A stretch of 64,000 nt of DNA from Lasiodiplodia sp. COLG20 (GCA_009801085.1 VNWV01000005.1:2728001-2792000); one strand, 5' to 3'; shown: positions 43,656 to 55,900, counted from the first letter of the stretch. Translations and numbers: made by a program. The notes: generated by a model not told the origin, from the sequence alone.

Positions 43656-45190
43656 ATGGATCGCATTGGGGATTTCTGGAAGAAGAGCAAGCGCGAGGTC
43701 AAGGACCTGCTGGCTGACGTCGGCCTGCGCGACGACGAGGCCCCGGCGCAGCCTCCGCCCCCGCCCTTCGACTCCCACCCCAATCATCAGCACCAATTCC
43801 AGGATAGGCGCCCGCAGCTAGACCACTGCCATCATGACTACCACCGTCGCCGAAAGGGCATCTTCTGCCATTACATGGTACTCAATGGCCCCCAGCATCG
43901 TCCGCCCTAGCTTACTAACCAGAAGCACAGGTCGGAAGCATGGGCAGCGTCGAGCAAGCCCACACCGATGTCAGGGAAGCGAAGTCGGTTGGATTCGATG
44001 CCTTTGTCTTGAACGTGCAGAACGTGAAGGATGACTGGTCATTGACGGCGCTGTCCTGGGTCTTTTCCGCCGCCGAAGCCGCCGACTTCAAGCTGTTCTT
44101 CTCGTTTGACATGGATGTTCTGGCCGACCCCGTGGATTTCCTGCCGCTTTTCGTCCACTACCAGGCCCACCCCGCCTACTACCGCTACCAGGGCCTGCCT
44201 TTCGTCAGCACTTTCCAGGGCGGCCGCAAGGCCTTTGACCTGCCGCACCCCAACGAAGGCTGGACTCTGAAGTTCCGTGCCCAGCTCCAGGACCGCTATG
44301 GAATCATCCCATTCTTTGTGCCCGACTTTGATGACCATGGCGGCGCCGCTTATGACGACAACTTCTTCAACCGCTACTCCGTCGTCGATGGTGTCTTCAG
44401 CTGGGAGACGGCCTGGCCTTTCAAGGACGATGGCGTCAGCGACGTAAGCTCTGCCGTCGACGAGGTCGGCATTCAGTGCGCCCACAATTCTGGCAAAGTC
44501 TACATGATGCCCATGTCTTCGCTGCAGTTCAAGCGAATTGACGGCAGCGGCAACTGGTACCGCCGCGGTGAGCTCAACCTCGCTCAGCGCATGGCCCAGG
44601 TGCTGGCCTTGTCTCCCGACTTCGTTCAGATCATCTCGTGGAACGACGCTGGTGAGAGTCACTATATTGGCAATGTGTGGCCAGAGGGCATCGCCAGTTG
44701 CCCCGACATCGGTCGCTACACCGATGGCTACGATCACAAGGCCTGGCTCCACATCATTGCACCCTTCATAGCCGCCTGGAAGGCTGGTGCAACCCACCCC
44801 TCTCAAATTGTGCCGTTTGGCGAGTTTTCTGGCGCTTTCTGGTACCGCGACCGCCTGGCTCACACACACTGTCCCGGCGACAGCATGGGTCGGCCTTCTG
44901 GTTGTGAGAACGCCGAGGATGCCATCAACTTTGCCATTTTGCTGCCAGCAGACACCCACGGTGTTGGCATCAATGTTTGGAGCGGCGGTGAATTGCTCGC
45001 CTCTATTCCAGGACAGCCGGGCCTGAACGCCCACAGCGTAAAGGGCGCGAAGACGGGCCCGCAAAGGGTTGAGCTCATCAAGGACGGCCACCTGCCAATG
45101 GGTGCTGGAGATAGTCCTGTGAACATCACTGATGAGGCTGACGAGAGCAAGACGTATAATTACAACTATCACGTAGTGCATATCTCGTAG
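43656..45190 (+). CDS. GH71 alpha-1,3-glucanase (mutanase)-like protein, no signal peptide
   Basis: Predicted 493-residue glycoside hydrolase family 71 protein; the family cleaves alpha-1,3-glucan, a fungal wall polymer. Exon 1 is 43656-43877, exon 2 is 43931-45190; the 53-bp intron (GTACTC..AGCACAG) joins the family opening FCHYM to VGSMGSVEQAHTDV. Other GH71 features: GFDAFVLNVQN, FFSFDMD, FVSTFQGG, FFVPDFDD, GVFSWETAWPF, SWNDAGESHYIGNVWPE and GYDHKAWLHI. In place of a signal peptide the first about 60 residues are charged and Pro/His-rich (MDRIGDFWKKSKREVKDLL), so the usual secretion route is not evident. It may be intracellular, or an alternative 5' exon may be missed. Divergent from LAS21 with under 200 bp between starts. 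Confidence 0.87.
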
Positions 45191-45718
45191 AGTCGTGGCT
45201 TCAAAGACATCACACGGTAGACATAGATCAATTGAGCTGCGGAGTATTCTCATACCAACGGCCTTTCTAAGTAACGGTTTTGTTCTGTGCCGAGCGCCCC
45301 CGTCCACATGCTGCCTCTGTCTCAACTACGCGCGATTGACACCTCTTCTGTTGTACGTAGCAACTGGGGCGAGGAGGCCCAGGCTTTGTCCGCAGCCGTC
45401 CCGGCGCGCGGGTCGCGCGCGACCCCGAAACAGCCGCCACTTCCAAAAAAGGCAACCATATCAGTTCCTGCAAAGAAAACTCTGCACTTTCCTTTCGCAC
45501 GAGGAAGGAACGACCTGGCCTTGCTCCAGCTGAGCAGGCGGGTGGTCTTGGCATTCCTATAAAAACCCCTCGTCCCTCCTCCATCGAACCTTTTCCTCCT
45601 TCACCCACTTTCGTTTGCTCCGACCATCGTCGCTTCATTGGCACGCCCGCCTCACGGCTTTCGTTCATTCACACCCCAATCTCTCGCTTTCGACAAGCCT
45701 CTCCGTTCGTTCAACACA
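45191..45718. other. Promoter region of cysteine-rich gene 3
   Basis: A 528-bp spacer between tandem plus-strand genes. Includes a TATA-like element at 45558 and a pyrimidine-rich leader to the ATG at 45719. Confidence 0.5.
45558..45565 (+). promoter_or_regulatory. Putative TATA box of cysteine-rich gene 3
   Basis: TATAAAAA about 155 bp before the ATG at 45719, followed by a pyrimidine-rich tract (CCCCTCGTCCCTCCTCC). Good fungal core-promoter arrangement. Confidence 0.5.
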
Positions 45719-46421
45719 ATGGCCTCCTTCAAGAAGCTCCTTTTTCTTTTCTTCATGGCTTTTCTCGCCGCCTGCAGCATCGCCGCCAAGACTGACAAGG
45801 CCCCCAAGGCCGACTTCTGCGACGACCTCAAGAAGCTTGTCGATGATGGCCATGTGAGTCGCCGTACCTATGGTCTTATGGCCGAGGACGAGATCGCCCA
45901 TTACGAGCATGCCATCGCCAAACGCGTCCACCCGGAGAACCCCGCTGGCCAGCTTGAGCCTCCCGCCAATACCAACAAGCCGCCCGCCAGTACCAACATG
46001 CCCGGCAGCTTCGTCGAGGTTCCCTCCATCATCAACTTCTTCAAGGGTTCCAAGGGTTTCAACGGTTCCAAGTCTGACGCTCCCTTCGCTGGCTACATGC
46101 CTTCTCACTGCGACTGGGCCACTGGCACCAAGGAGAATGTGAGTCTGATCCTCTTCCCTTTCGCCTCACCTCACCTCGCTTCATTTTGTTCCCAACTTTC
46201 ACATTAGCAACCCTGAATAACCCAGATTATTGCAGGGCGAGGGAAAACTTGCTTGCGTCGCGTACTGCAAAGATCACTTCCGCGATCAGGACGAATGCGA
46301 AGACTCTCGCTGCATTGCTTTCAACGGTCCTGTCGAGCTTTCCGGTCCCAATAAGGGTGAGACCAAGCCCGGAAAATGCTTCTGCACCTGCGGATGCCCG
46401 AACATCGATCCAATCGACTAA
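45719..46421 (+). CDS. Small secreted cysteine-rich protein, family member 3 (long form)
   Basis: Predicted 201 residues. Exon 1 is 45719-46138, exon 2 is 46236-46421; the 97-bp intron is GTGAGT..ATTGCAG, phase 0. Signal peptide from KLLFLFFMAFLAACSIA. Exon 1 has an extra about 90-residue polar region absent from members 1 and 2, then SHCDWATGTKEN at the intron. Exon 2 starts GEGKLACVAYCKD and continues DECEDSRCIAFNGP and GKCFCTCGCPNIDPID, the same C-x3-C, C-x4-CI and CxCxC framework as the paralogues, with an insert before the last cysteines. The intron lies at the same place in all three. An internal GTGAGT at 45854 is probably not a donor because the frame stays open and coherent. Extracellular, function unknown. 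Confidence 0.82.
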
Positions 46422-46810
46422 GAAACCCGCATCACCATCGCGTTCTTCCTTTTGAAAAGCGGCTCTCGTTGTACCGCAGTCGACTTTGGGTTGGCGCTTG
46501 GTCTGCACAACACTCTCGTGGCACGTTCCCTTAATGGACAACATAAAAGTGCGCCTTCTTTTTCAGGTAGCTAGCAATTTCGGTTGGCGATTGGCATTTT
46601 GGGGAAATTCAGGTACTTCGGTTTCTTGGCGCAGCGTCAGCCCTGTTCGTCAGAATGTCCCCTCAGGCCCAGAACCGCCACCATCAGAAAGGTAGATAGA
46701 GGCTTGACCATTGACAATCAAGGCTCCTCAGTCTTCCAATTCGTTTCCTTGTTCACTGTGACCTTTCTGAGTGGGTGAACCCCATTTGCGGATGTGTTGT
46801 TCCATACTTT
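46422..46810. other. Intergenic region
   Basis: The 3' flank of the cysteine-rich gene up to MITE copy C. No gene recognised. Confidence 0.45.
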
Positions 46811-47020
46811 ACAGTCCCCTCTCACAGCCGATGGCTCATGTCATGGGTAGTTGAAGCTATCGTCCGGACAAGGATGTCGAATTAATAATTGTACGTACAT
46901 ATCCGGACGATAGCTTCAACTACCCACATATGTTTTTTCCCCCTAAGGCCTCTGAGAGCTAAGGCGTCGTTTCGGTATGTTCTAGAGCCCTACTACTCTT
47001 CGCGCTAGCCATCGGCTGTA
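46811..47020 (-). mobile_element. MITE copy C, right terminus shortened
   Basis: Left end TACAGTCCCCTCTCACAGCC matches the family; the TA is at 46811-46812. The internal inverted repeat (GGGTAGTTGAAGCTATCGTCCGG and partner) is nearly perfect. The right end has CGCGCTAGCCATCGGCTGTA but lacks about 12 bp of the terminal repeat seen in A and B. Orientation as copy B. Non-coding. Confidence 0.88.
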
Positions 47021-47637
47021 GCACCAATCTGCAATCACCATCTGCATCCGGACTAGCCCGTCTGCTTCCCAAGTCTCCCCTCTCACTTACAAATTTGGAC
47101 ATAGACGTGAAGCATCAAAAGACTGCCCTTATCCATTTGCCATCTATCAACACGATGAGCGCTACTCCCAGCACAGACAAAAACCTAAACACATGGATAT
47201 CATTCGCTTCATCCCGACCCTTTTTTTTTTTTCTCGCATATGTACCTGTCTTCCTTTCCAGTTCTGTATCTTCACGGTGTAGAGGGTGAATAGTGCTTGC
47301 TAAAGAAAAGATAAAACAAGATAAAACAGCAGAGCGTGGGGAGAATTAAAATGTATTATTTGTACAGGAAAAGAGAAAAACGACGAAAAGCCGAATAGAA
47401 AGAAGAAAGAAAGCAAACGCCGCACGCAAGACATGGTCTGTGACGCGATTGGGTGTATTGCAATGCTCGCCTCATGCAGAACGCTTTCTTCGCGCAGATA
47501 ATATGATGCCAAAAGGAACCAAACAATGCATGCGAAAAGAAATGAAGACGCCAGCGCCACGAAGGGTGTAGGAAGAGAGAAATAAAAAGGCGGAGAAGGA
47601 CGACGGCGGCGGCGGGGGGGGAAAGATGCGCGCGGTT
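47021..47637. other. Intergenic region, 3' of the ubiquitin protease gene
   Basis: AT-rich in parts (T run at 47221-47232). No gene recognised. Confidence 0.45.
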
Positions 47638-50458
47638 TCACATGACGGCGCACTCCCGGTCCGGCGGTTTCTTCTTTGCCTTCCCCTTGCCTCCGTCTTT
47701 CGTCGCGGCGCTCTCTTCCGCCGCCAGCGGCACGCTGCTGCTTCTGCGCACCTTCTTCTCCTTCTTCCCGCGGCCGAAGCCCATCGTCGTCGAGCTCTTA
47801 ATCGGAGTTCCTCCGCCATTATTCGTGGGCGCCTCGACGAGGACCAGCGGGTTGGACGGGTCGCTCTCGACGTCGTTGCTGTCATCGGCGCCGCTGCTGT
47901 TTTCCTTTTCCTTGGTGTCACTGCTGGCGAGCGGGAGCGTGCTGGTGCTGCCCGTCTCGCCGAGCTTGTCCCTGCTCTTGCGGCCCGTGAGGCGCGACAT
48001 TGTGATGCTGAGGCGGCCCTCGCCGCTCTGGCTGGTTGGCCGGCTCTTGCTGCCGCTCTTCTTGGCCGCTTTGGAGCCGCGCCGTGACGACAGGAAGCTC
48101 GTTCGCGTCTCGTCGGCCGGCGTCGACGGAGCCGTCGGGTTGCGCGACGCGAGGCTGCTCTCGTCGAAGGCGATGCTGTTGCGCCGGGTACTGTTGAAGC
48201 TCGAGCGGCCCCGTGCAGAGTCGTTGGAGCCGGGCACGTCATGGCTGGTCGACAAGACGTGGTTTTCTGTGTAGTCGAGGCTCGGGCGGCTGGGCTCCCA
48301 ATCTGACGTGTCAATCGCAAGCTCTCCTTTCTCGGCTAGGATTGTGTCGTCTGCTCCCGTGGCCTCCGAGTTTGCCTCTTCGTATGTGGGAGGATCTCCT
48401 CGTGCTAGTTCCTCATCGATGGGGCAAACTTGATAAAAGAGAAGGTATGGCGTCTCTTCCTTCAAAGCTTGGTGAATATCGACATAAGTTACGCGTTGCT
48501 TTGCCAGATCATCAAACCGCATCCAGGGCGTGTGCTCGTCATCGTTGTCAGGCCGATAGTTTTCCGGCCCATCCCTCGAGCCGGTTGTGCTTGGAGTCTG
48601 ACCGCGAACAAGGGAAATGTAATGGCCAGAGTCCACGGATGCGCCGCGGTGACACACCACAGATTGCAGGACAAGCTGAAAGTTTCCGAAAAGAGGGCCT
48701 TCTTCCTGCATCCGGTCATCCGATATGAAGTGAGGTAGTGCGATCTCTAAAGGAATGTCAATATATGTGCCTCGCCGCACCGGCAGGCCATTAGGCAGCA
48801 TTGAGTATCTCTTCAAGCAAATGCCCAAAATTGGTCGCTTCGCAGCAAAGTGTGCAGCAACTTGAGCATCGTTGGCAGGCGCATTGTCGGTGTACCAGGC
48901 TACGAAACAATTAGCTCTACCGAAGCGGCCAGTCTCGCAATTCATGACTCACGTATCAAGCTGAAGAATTGCCACGCAGGCATTGTAATCTCTTTCTTTG
49001 CAAATGAACTTGAGCGGGTACGTCCAGGCCCAGTCGGAGGCTTCTCAGATGATTCTCCAACTTCGTAGTGTCGTTCGCTGAAAATGCTGTCTGTTCGGTG
49101 CCGAGTGTTAACAGGTCTTTCCGGTGATTTGGGGTTACTGGAGGCACTACTGTAGGTCGGTGCGGCTGGCGACTCCGATCCGGATGTCACTTCTACTGAC
49201 TCGACATGCACCGCGTTGGATTTTTCCGGGAGGCTCGACTTAGCCTCTTCATTCTCTTGAACTGACTGGAGGGTGCTTCTCCTTTCTAAATGGCGCCTGA
49301 CTTCGATACGGTTGTTGAAGTAGATTTCCAGACACTCCTCAAGCTTGATCGGCTCGTCGCTGTGCGGGTTGTCCTCCGGTATGGCAACTTCCAGTAGCCT
49401 TTCGTTAACGAATCTGTGGTCATCGGCAATGTCCTCTTTTCCAGTGTGGTAGATGTCCATCTTCAGTGTGAGCAAAGGCAGTTCAAGTTGGCCAGTGATG
49501 AACGTAAATGCTTCTGATGCATCTTGCTGGTTGAGTTGTGCAGCATCTTCCCAACCGCACTGAGCAAGGGCTTCCTGGAGATGCTTCGTCTACACAAGAG
49601 CTCAGTCAGTGCTGGTCAAGAACAAAAAGCATGGGACTCCACGTACAATGTCAACGGTAATCAATTTGCCAGCGCGCAGGAGATTCACCCAGAGTCGCAA
49701 GATGGTTGCTAGTCGTCTTCGGGGGGTATCGGCAAAAGAGTCGAACAGCATGGCCTCGAAGGAATCTAGCCTGGCGAACATAGCAAAGAGGAGGGAGTCC
49801 AGATAGCAGGTGACTGCACATCTATTTTCGGCGCCAAGCAATTTCGTCTTGGGGTTGTATTCTCGCAGAATTCCGTCGACTGAGTCTTCGAAGAGAACAA
49901 GCAGCTCTGTAGCTTCCTTGACGTCGCCATTCGTAATCCGGGACCGTAGCGCATACGTGATTTGGGGTTCTTTGAGGGTGTTGATTCCGTGGGCAGTGAG
50001 ACGCTGCGCAATCGCCTTGACCTGCGCGTATATCAGCCGCCGCCGTAAGAGGCTCTAACATGACTCCGCGCACCTTCTTCTCTTCCTCTTCGGTCCTCTG
50101 CTTCTTGTTATCGTCGGTGTGGAAAATGTTGTATAGGTCTGATGGAATTGGTGGCGGTGGCTGTCAATCGGCGTCAGCAGGGTGAGCAGGGCGGGGGGAG
50201 CAAGCAGTCGACCGTCGGGGCAGCGCATCGGCTGCACAGAGGGCCCTCGTCATTTTCAGGCGTAGCGGCGTTGAAGATGAAGGTGGAGACCCTGCGCAAC
50301 ATGCGGCGACCCCGCGGCGGCCCGGCTGATGGCGACACCTCACTGACCTCCTCGATGTTGTTCAGGCTCTTGCGCTTCTCACCGGCAGAGCGCTTGCCGC
50401 GCCTGCTTAAGAATCGCGACATCCCCTCCATGATCTCGCCGCCGTACTTCGCAGACAT
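47638..50458 (-). CDS. Ubiquitin carboxyl-terminal hydrolase (USP/UBP family) with C-terminal CaaX motif
   Basis: Predicted 823-residue cysteine protease removing ubiquitin from proteins. Exons: 50348-50458, 50074-50160, 49647-50021, 48953-49589 and 47638-48899; introns 187, 52, 57 and 53 bp in correct phase. The Cys box is LGAENRCAVTCYLDSLLFAMF (Cys near residue 138). The QQDASEAFTFI block is present, and the His box is RGASVDSGHYISLVR (about 495) with a following FDD. The C-terminal about 280 residues are Ser/Thr-rich, probably disordered, ending in lysine-rich sequence and CAVM, a farnesylation-type CaaX box. The N-terminal segment has basic RFLSRRGKRSAGEKRKS. An internal ATG (50431) is an alternative start. 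Divergent from uL5m. Confidence 0.9.
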
Positions 50459-50803
50459 CCATCAAGCAAGGTGGCCGGGGAGGTTGGAGTTGGCTCGGAC
50501 TGTGTGGGGTAGGCAGACGGCGATGTGGGCGCTGGTTGCGCGGAGGATTTGTTTGCGGCCCAAGGCGAAGCGAATGCGAGGCGTCGGATGCGGCTGAGCG
50601 CAGCGGCGGAGGGGAAAGGAGAGCTCGAGCTCCCTTGCGATGTGAGTATGTGCTGTTTGTTGCAACGGTCATGGTTCTTAACGGCCTCAGCTAGAGCCCG
50701 CCGGAGGTCAAGCGCTTTGTCCGTGCGCAGCTGTCTACGATTTTCTGGATCTGCGCATCCGGCCGACGACATCACTGAACATCACGCCAGCCTCTCCTCC
50801 ACC
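50459..50803. other. Shared divergent promoter, ubiquitin protease / uL5m
   Basis: A 345-bp spacer between two start codons pointing apart. No specific element identified. Confidence 0.55.
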
Positions 50804-51992
50804 ATGGCCCTCCGCGAGCTCGGCGCGCGCCTGAGTTGTGCCCTCCGCACCGATGCGCGCCCCTGCCTGAGGGTTGCCGCCCCCCTTGGCCGCCGCAATG
50901 CTTCTTCGTCGCCGGCCGCGGACCCCGGCGCGGACCTGGAGGAAGCCTCGTCGTTCGCCGCGCCGCCTCCGGATGGCGAAATCATCAAGACCTGGGATCC
51001 GATAGCGCGGCAAAAGCAGCGAGCGAGGCCCCTGCCGTCCAGCAGGTGCGCCACTCCACAATTGGTGCTGTCGTGGCACTTTTTGCGGCACCCGTCACCG
51101 TTGGCCTCCACTAACGCATCAATGGCAGATACAAGTTCCGATCCCCAAAGCATTACCGTGGCCCTCTGCATCCGCACCAGCCTCCTCCCCCGTCAGACCC
51201 TGCCTCCCGTTTGTTCGTTCCCGGGCCCTTCACTCTGCCACGCCTTGAGCAAACCTACGAGAGCACAATCAAGCCCGACCTGATGACTCTGGCGTACCAC
51301 CACCACCCCCCCGGCTACAGTGCACCACAAAAGTCGCAAAGATTACGAGAATGGATCGGTGATTCGCCCTACTTCAAGAACCGCCCTCTCAGAGGCCCCC
51401 GCGGTGGAGACACGCTCCGCCTTCTGCGACAGCCTATCACGTTCAGGAACGTCCCGAAGCTAGAAGGTGTCACGGTCCATACTATGGTTCCCAAGGCGGT
51501 AGAGGACTCGGCGCATCTCCACGTTGCTGGAATGGTGATTCAGTCAATAACGAACGTTCGCACCACTGCGTACAAATCCAGGCACGCTGTCTCTCAATGG
51601 GGCCTGCGTGAAGGCAAATTCGTCGCTGTCAAGGCCGAACTCAAGGGCGAGGACATGTACGATTTCTTGGGAAAAACGATTGACTTGGTCCTACCGAGAA
51701 TTAAGGAATGGAAGGGAGCTAAGGGCAGTTCGGGAGACAGCAGCGGCAACATCGCCTTCGGTTTGCCTGCTGATGCCGTGGCCATGTACCCGGAGATTGA
51801 GGTCAACTTCGATATGTAAGTGAAAGCGGGCTTGCGCGTGAGCTTCTCCTGACTAACGTTGATGCCAGGTATCCGCCTAAGATGATCCCCGGTTGCCACA
51901 TCATTGTGAAGACGTCAGCAACCACCGACAGAGAGGCAAGGTTGCTGCTCAACGCCATTGGCATTCCGTTCTACGGCAAGCTCAGGAACTAA
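50804..51992 (+). CDS. MRPL7: Mitochondrial large-subunit ribosomal protein uL5m
   Basis: Predicted 350-residue mitoribosomal protein. Exons: 50804-51045, 51129-51815 and 51869-51992; introns 83 bp (GTGCGC..TGGCAG) and 53 bp (GTAAGT..GCCAG). The N-terminal about 30 residues are Arg/Ala/Leu-rich with few acids (LSCALRTDARPCLRVAAPLGRRNASS), a likely matrix-targeting presequence. The L5 core includes VPKLEGVTVHTMV, GMVIQSITNVRTTAYKSRHAVSQWGLREGK, MYDFLGKTIDLVLPRIKEWKG and, across intron 2, VNFDMYPPKMIPGCHIIVKTSA. Length and order match fungal MRPL7. Confidence 0.94.
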
Positions 51993-52947
51993 ATGGGAGA
52001 CACCGCTCGATTGTAATTTACTCCATTTGCGGCGGCAAAAGCATCAAGCCGGCGCAGAGCCACGCGTAGGCGTGTACGAATATTTCATGAGCGCAAGCAA
52101 ACTCCACTTCAAGCGGAGTGCTGTGTATCGATGGCAATGTTTGTTGAAAAAAGACTTGAGTAGGTTGGTTTGAAGATGATTAGCCTGTGTTTCATCGCTG
52201 TGGTGCAACAGAAGACGTGATAATTTAATAGGCAGCCTGCGGTACGAGGACGGCGGCAGCCCACAGCTGCCCAATCTGAGGCCGACCTCATGCGGTACAG
52301 GTTTTGAGACAGGCAAACGCGTTTAAGACCGAGCTTCAAACGCGCATAAATGCTAGATTGCTCATGGTATCACCCCAACCATCGGCTACAGTGCCCATGT
52401 GAACAGATGCGCGTGGTATTGGGAGATATCTACCACACAATACGTGACAAGATGACGCAACACTATTAGCAGAATGGCATTCTGACTGTCTGGGGAATGT
52501 TTCATTTGTTCAGGAGCTTGGGCCAATTGAAGCATCGCGGTGGAAGCCAAATTGCCCTTTGATGCTGCACGTGATGGCGCGCGTATCCAAAGTGCCGACG
52601 CGACCGTGGCGATAAGCACCACGGCAAGGGACGTGCGGGTCGATGCAGCTGCCGTCGACTCCACTTCATTGATCGAGCAAGATCCACGGCACTTAGAAAT
52701 CGCCACGAAACCCGGCCTCTTCTTTCACTCACTCTTTGATTACCGCGGCGCGGTCGGCTCCCGATCCGATACAGTGCCATTCAAATTCCCCTGTGGCAAA
52801 TCGTAGAAGCTACTAACCGCCGCTAAGTTGTAAGACAATCCGCTGCGCTGCCTCTCTTTCTTGCGCCCAGTCTCATTGTCCCCGCCGTTTGCCTGGCTTC
52901 GTTCGCTCACGCAGCTATCTGTGTCAGTTTTTTGTTGCGCTCCTACC
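51993..52947. other. Intergenic region upstream of RAD16
   Basis: About 955 bp between tandem genes; open frames are random. No gene recognised. Confidence 0.5.
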
Positions 52948-55900
52948 ATGGCGCGAGGGAGACCCAGGGTGTCAGCCCAGTCCGGTAAGTGCGGATGGCG
53001 CCCACTTTCTGCGGCAGCTGCTGCTGCCTCGCAACACAAAACACAGGCCGCTCCACTTCCGACGCGTCTTCCACTGACTCTTCGTGCAGCGTCTTCGACT
53101 GGCTCACCTGCAGCCAAGTCTGTCACCCCAATCACCAGTCGCACTAGGTCTTTGAGATCCCGCACTTTCGTTCCGAACAGCTCCGACAGTGAGGACGAGC
53201 TCACTACTGCTAAGCCTAAAGTTGGCACTCTGAAAGCGGTCGCTATCATGTCTGCACCTCGAGCAACACGATCTTCGGGAAAGAAGGCGACCTCCACCGA
53301 GTCCTCAATCGACTCCACGAGTCGCGACCATTCTGCCGAAATTGACACCCCGGCGACGAGCTACTCCAACACCCCCGCGCCGTCGACGAGAGCGAAGCGA
53401 ACGAGAAGCACAAGGGCTTCGCAGGTGAAGACCGAAAATGGAGATACCGCCAATGACGAGGAACTCGCTCGTGCCTTGCAGGAGGAAGAGTATGGCAACG
53501 GAAACTTCAAGAAGCCAAAGCGAGAGATCAACGATAGTGAGGACGATAACGATGAGGACGACCAGTCTTGGAACCCCTTCAAGCCGGCAGTCAAGGATAC
53601 TGATGAGGAGGACCTGTCTCCTGCTCCCTCGGACCTTTCAACCGAGGACTTTCTGCCACTCGCATCCGGCTCCAAGGGTAAAGCCAAGGCCCAACCTCCA
53701 AGGACCACGAAGCTCCCCACTCGTTCTCGGACAGCACGCGCAAACAATAACAAAATGGTCGTTGACTCCGAGAGTGAGGCCGTGAGCTTGTCGAACGATG
53801 ACTCTAGTGACTTTGAGGACTCGACTTCTGAAGATGACTCCTCAGTCGCCGAGTCTTTGGACATTCCCCTTATCAACCAGGTTGCCTCAGCGGGACAGGC
53901 TTCTACTACCAATACATCCCGGTTCAACATTCCTCAGCTCACTGAGGAACAGAGGGCTCGCCTTCGAGAAGGGTACCACAGAATTGAAGACCTCCGTGAG
54001 CGCAGGAAGAAGCGTCACCGTGACAACTTCGAACGGTCGCACCCGGAGCTCCAATCGATGTGGAAGGACCTTCAGAAGATTCCCATCATCAAGCCAACTC
54101 CTGCGCCGCAACCGGCCTCCATCAGCCGAAAGTTGAAGTCTTTCCAACTCGAAGGTCTTGACTGGATGATCAAACAAGAGAAGACCCCCTACAAGGGCGG
54201 CCTACTCGGCGATGAGATGGGCATGGGTAAAACCATCCAAGCTGTCTCGCTGATCATGTCGGACTACCCTGCCAAAGCTCCGACGTTGGTCCTTGTTCCT
54301 CCTGTAGCCTTGATGCAGTGGTCGAACGAAATCAATGACTACACTGATGGCAAGCTCAAGGTCCTGGTTTACCATGGTTCAAATGCCAAGTCCAAGAAGC
54401 TCACCGTCAAGGAGTTGAAGAAGTACGATGTCATCATGATCTCGTACAACAGTCTTGAGTCTCTGCATCGTAAGCAGGTCAAGGGCTGGACCCGCGGCGA
54501 TGAAATCATCAAGGAAGCATCGCCAATCCATGCCATCGAGTACCATCGCCTGATCCTTGACGAGGCTCACAGTATCAAGCAAAGGACGACCGGTGTTGCC
54601 AAGGCGTGTTTCGCACTCAAGGGCAAGTACAAGTGGTGTCTGTCCGGAACTCCTGTTCAGAACCGCATCGGCGAGTTCTTTTCGCTGCTCAGGTTTCTGG
54701 AAGTTCGCCCCTTTGCAGACTATTTCTGCAAGCAGTGCAGTTGTGCCCAACTGCACTGGACCCTTGATAAGGACTTCAAATGCTCTGAGTGCCGTCATGC
54801 TGGAGCGCAGCACTTGTCGGTTTTCAACCAGGAGTTGCTCAACCCCATCACTGGCGACGACCCGGTTAAGAGGAAGCAAGCTCTGGACAAGCTTCACATG
54901 ATCACCTCACGTATCATGCTCCGGCGTATGAAGCGTGATCACACGAGCTCGATGGAACTTCCTCCCAAGGAGATCAAGATCCATAACGAGTTCTTTGGCG
55001 AGGTGGAGCGCGACTTTTCGTCCAGCATCATGACCAACACGCACCGTCAGTTCGACACGTATGTTTCGCGTGGTGTGATGCTCAATAATTACGCCAACAT
55101 CTTCGGCCTTATTATGCAAATGCGCCAGGTTGCTGATCACCCTGATTTGATCCTGAAAAAGAAGAATGAAGGGGGGCAGAACGTTCTGGTCTGCAACATC
55201 TGCGATGAGCCGGCCGAAGAAGCCATCAAGTCTCGTTGCCATCACGAGTTCTGCAGGGCCTGTGTCAAGAACTATGTGCAAACCTGCGAGGCTTCTGATG
55301 CGGATGCCGATTGTCCTCGCTGCCACATTCCCCTTTCCATTGACTGGGAACAGCCAGATATCGAGCAGGATGAAGACCTTGTCAAGAAGAACTCCATCAT
55401 CAATCGAATCAAGATGGACGAATGGACATCCTCGACCAAGATTGAGATGCTCATTTACGATCTCTACAAACTTCGCAGCAAGAAGCAAACCCTCAAGTCG
55501 ATTGTCTTCTCGCAGTTCACGTCCATGCTTCAACTTATTGAGTGGCGTCTCCGCCGTGCCGGCTTCAACACTGTCATGCTTGATGGAAGCATGAGTCCCG
55601 TTCAGCGCCAGCGATCCATCGAGTATTTCATGAATAATGCTGACGTTGAGGTCTTCTTGGTCTCACTGAAGGCCGGTGGAGTTGCGTTGAACTTGACGGA
55701 GGCTTCTCGCGTTTTCATCGTCGATCCTTGGTGGAACCCAGCCGCAGAGTGGCAGAGCGCCGACCGCTGCCACCGCATCGGCCAGAAGCGTCCCTGCGTC
55801 ATCACTCGGCTAGTCATCGAAGACTCCGTGGAATCTCGTATCGTTATGCTCCAGGAAAAGAAGGCAGCGCTGATCAACGGCACCGTGAACAACGATCAGG

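Noticed and set aside
44039..45325. 428-codon minus-strand frame
   Set aside because: Antisense shadow of the GH71 gene with no family features; the plus strand carries clear GH71 motifs.
53046..53089. Alternative RAD16 intron 1 acceptor at AACACAG (about 53046)
   Set aside because: It shifts the frame and reaches a stop soon after; the acceptor at 53089 keeps the RAD16 frame.
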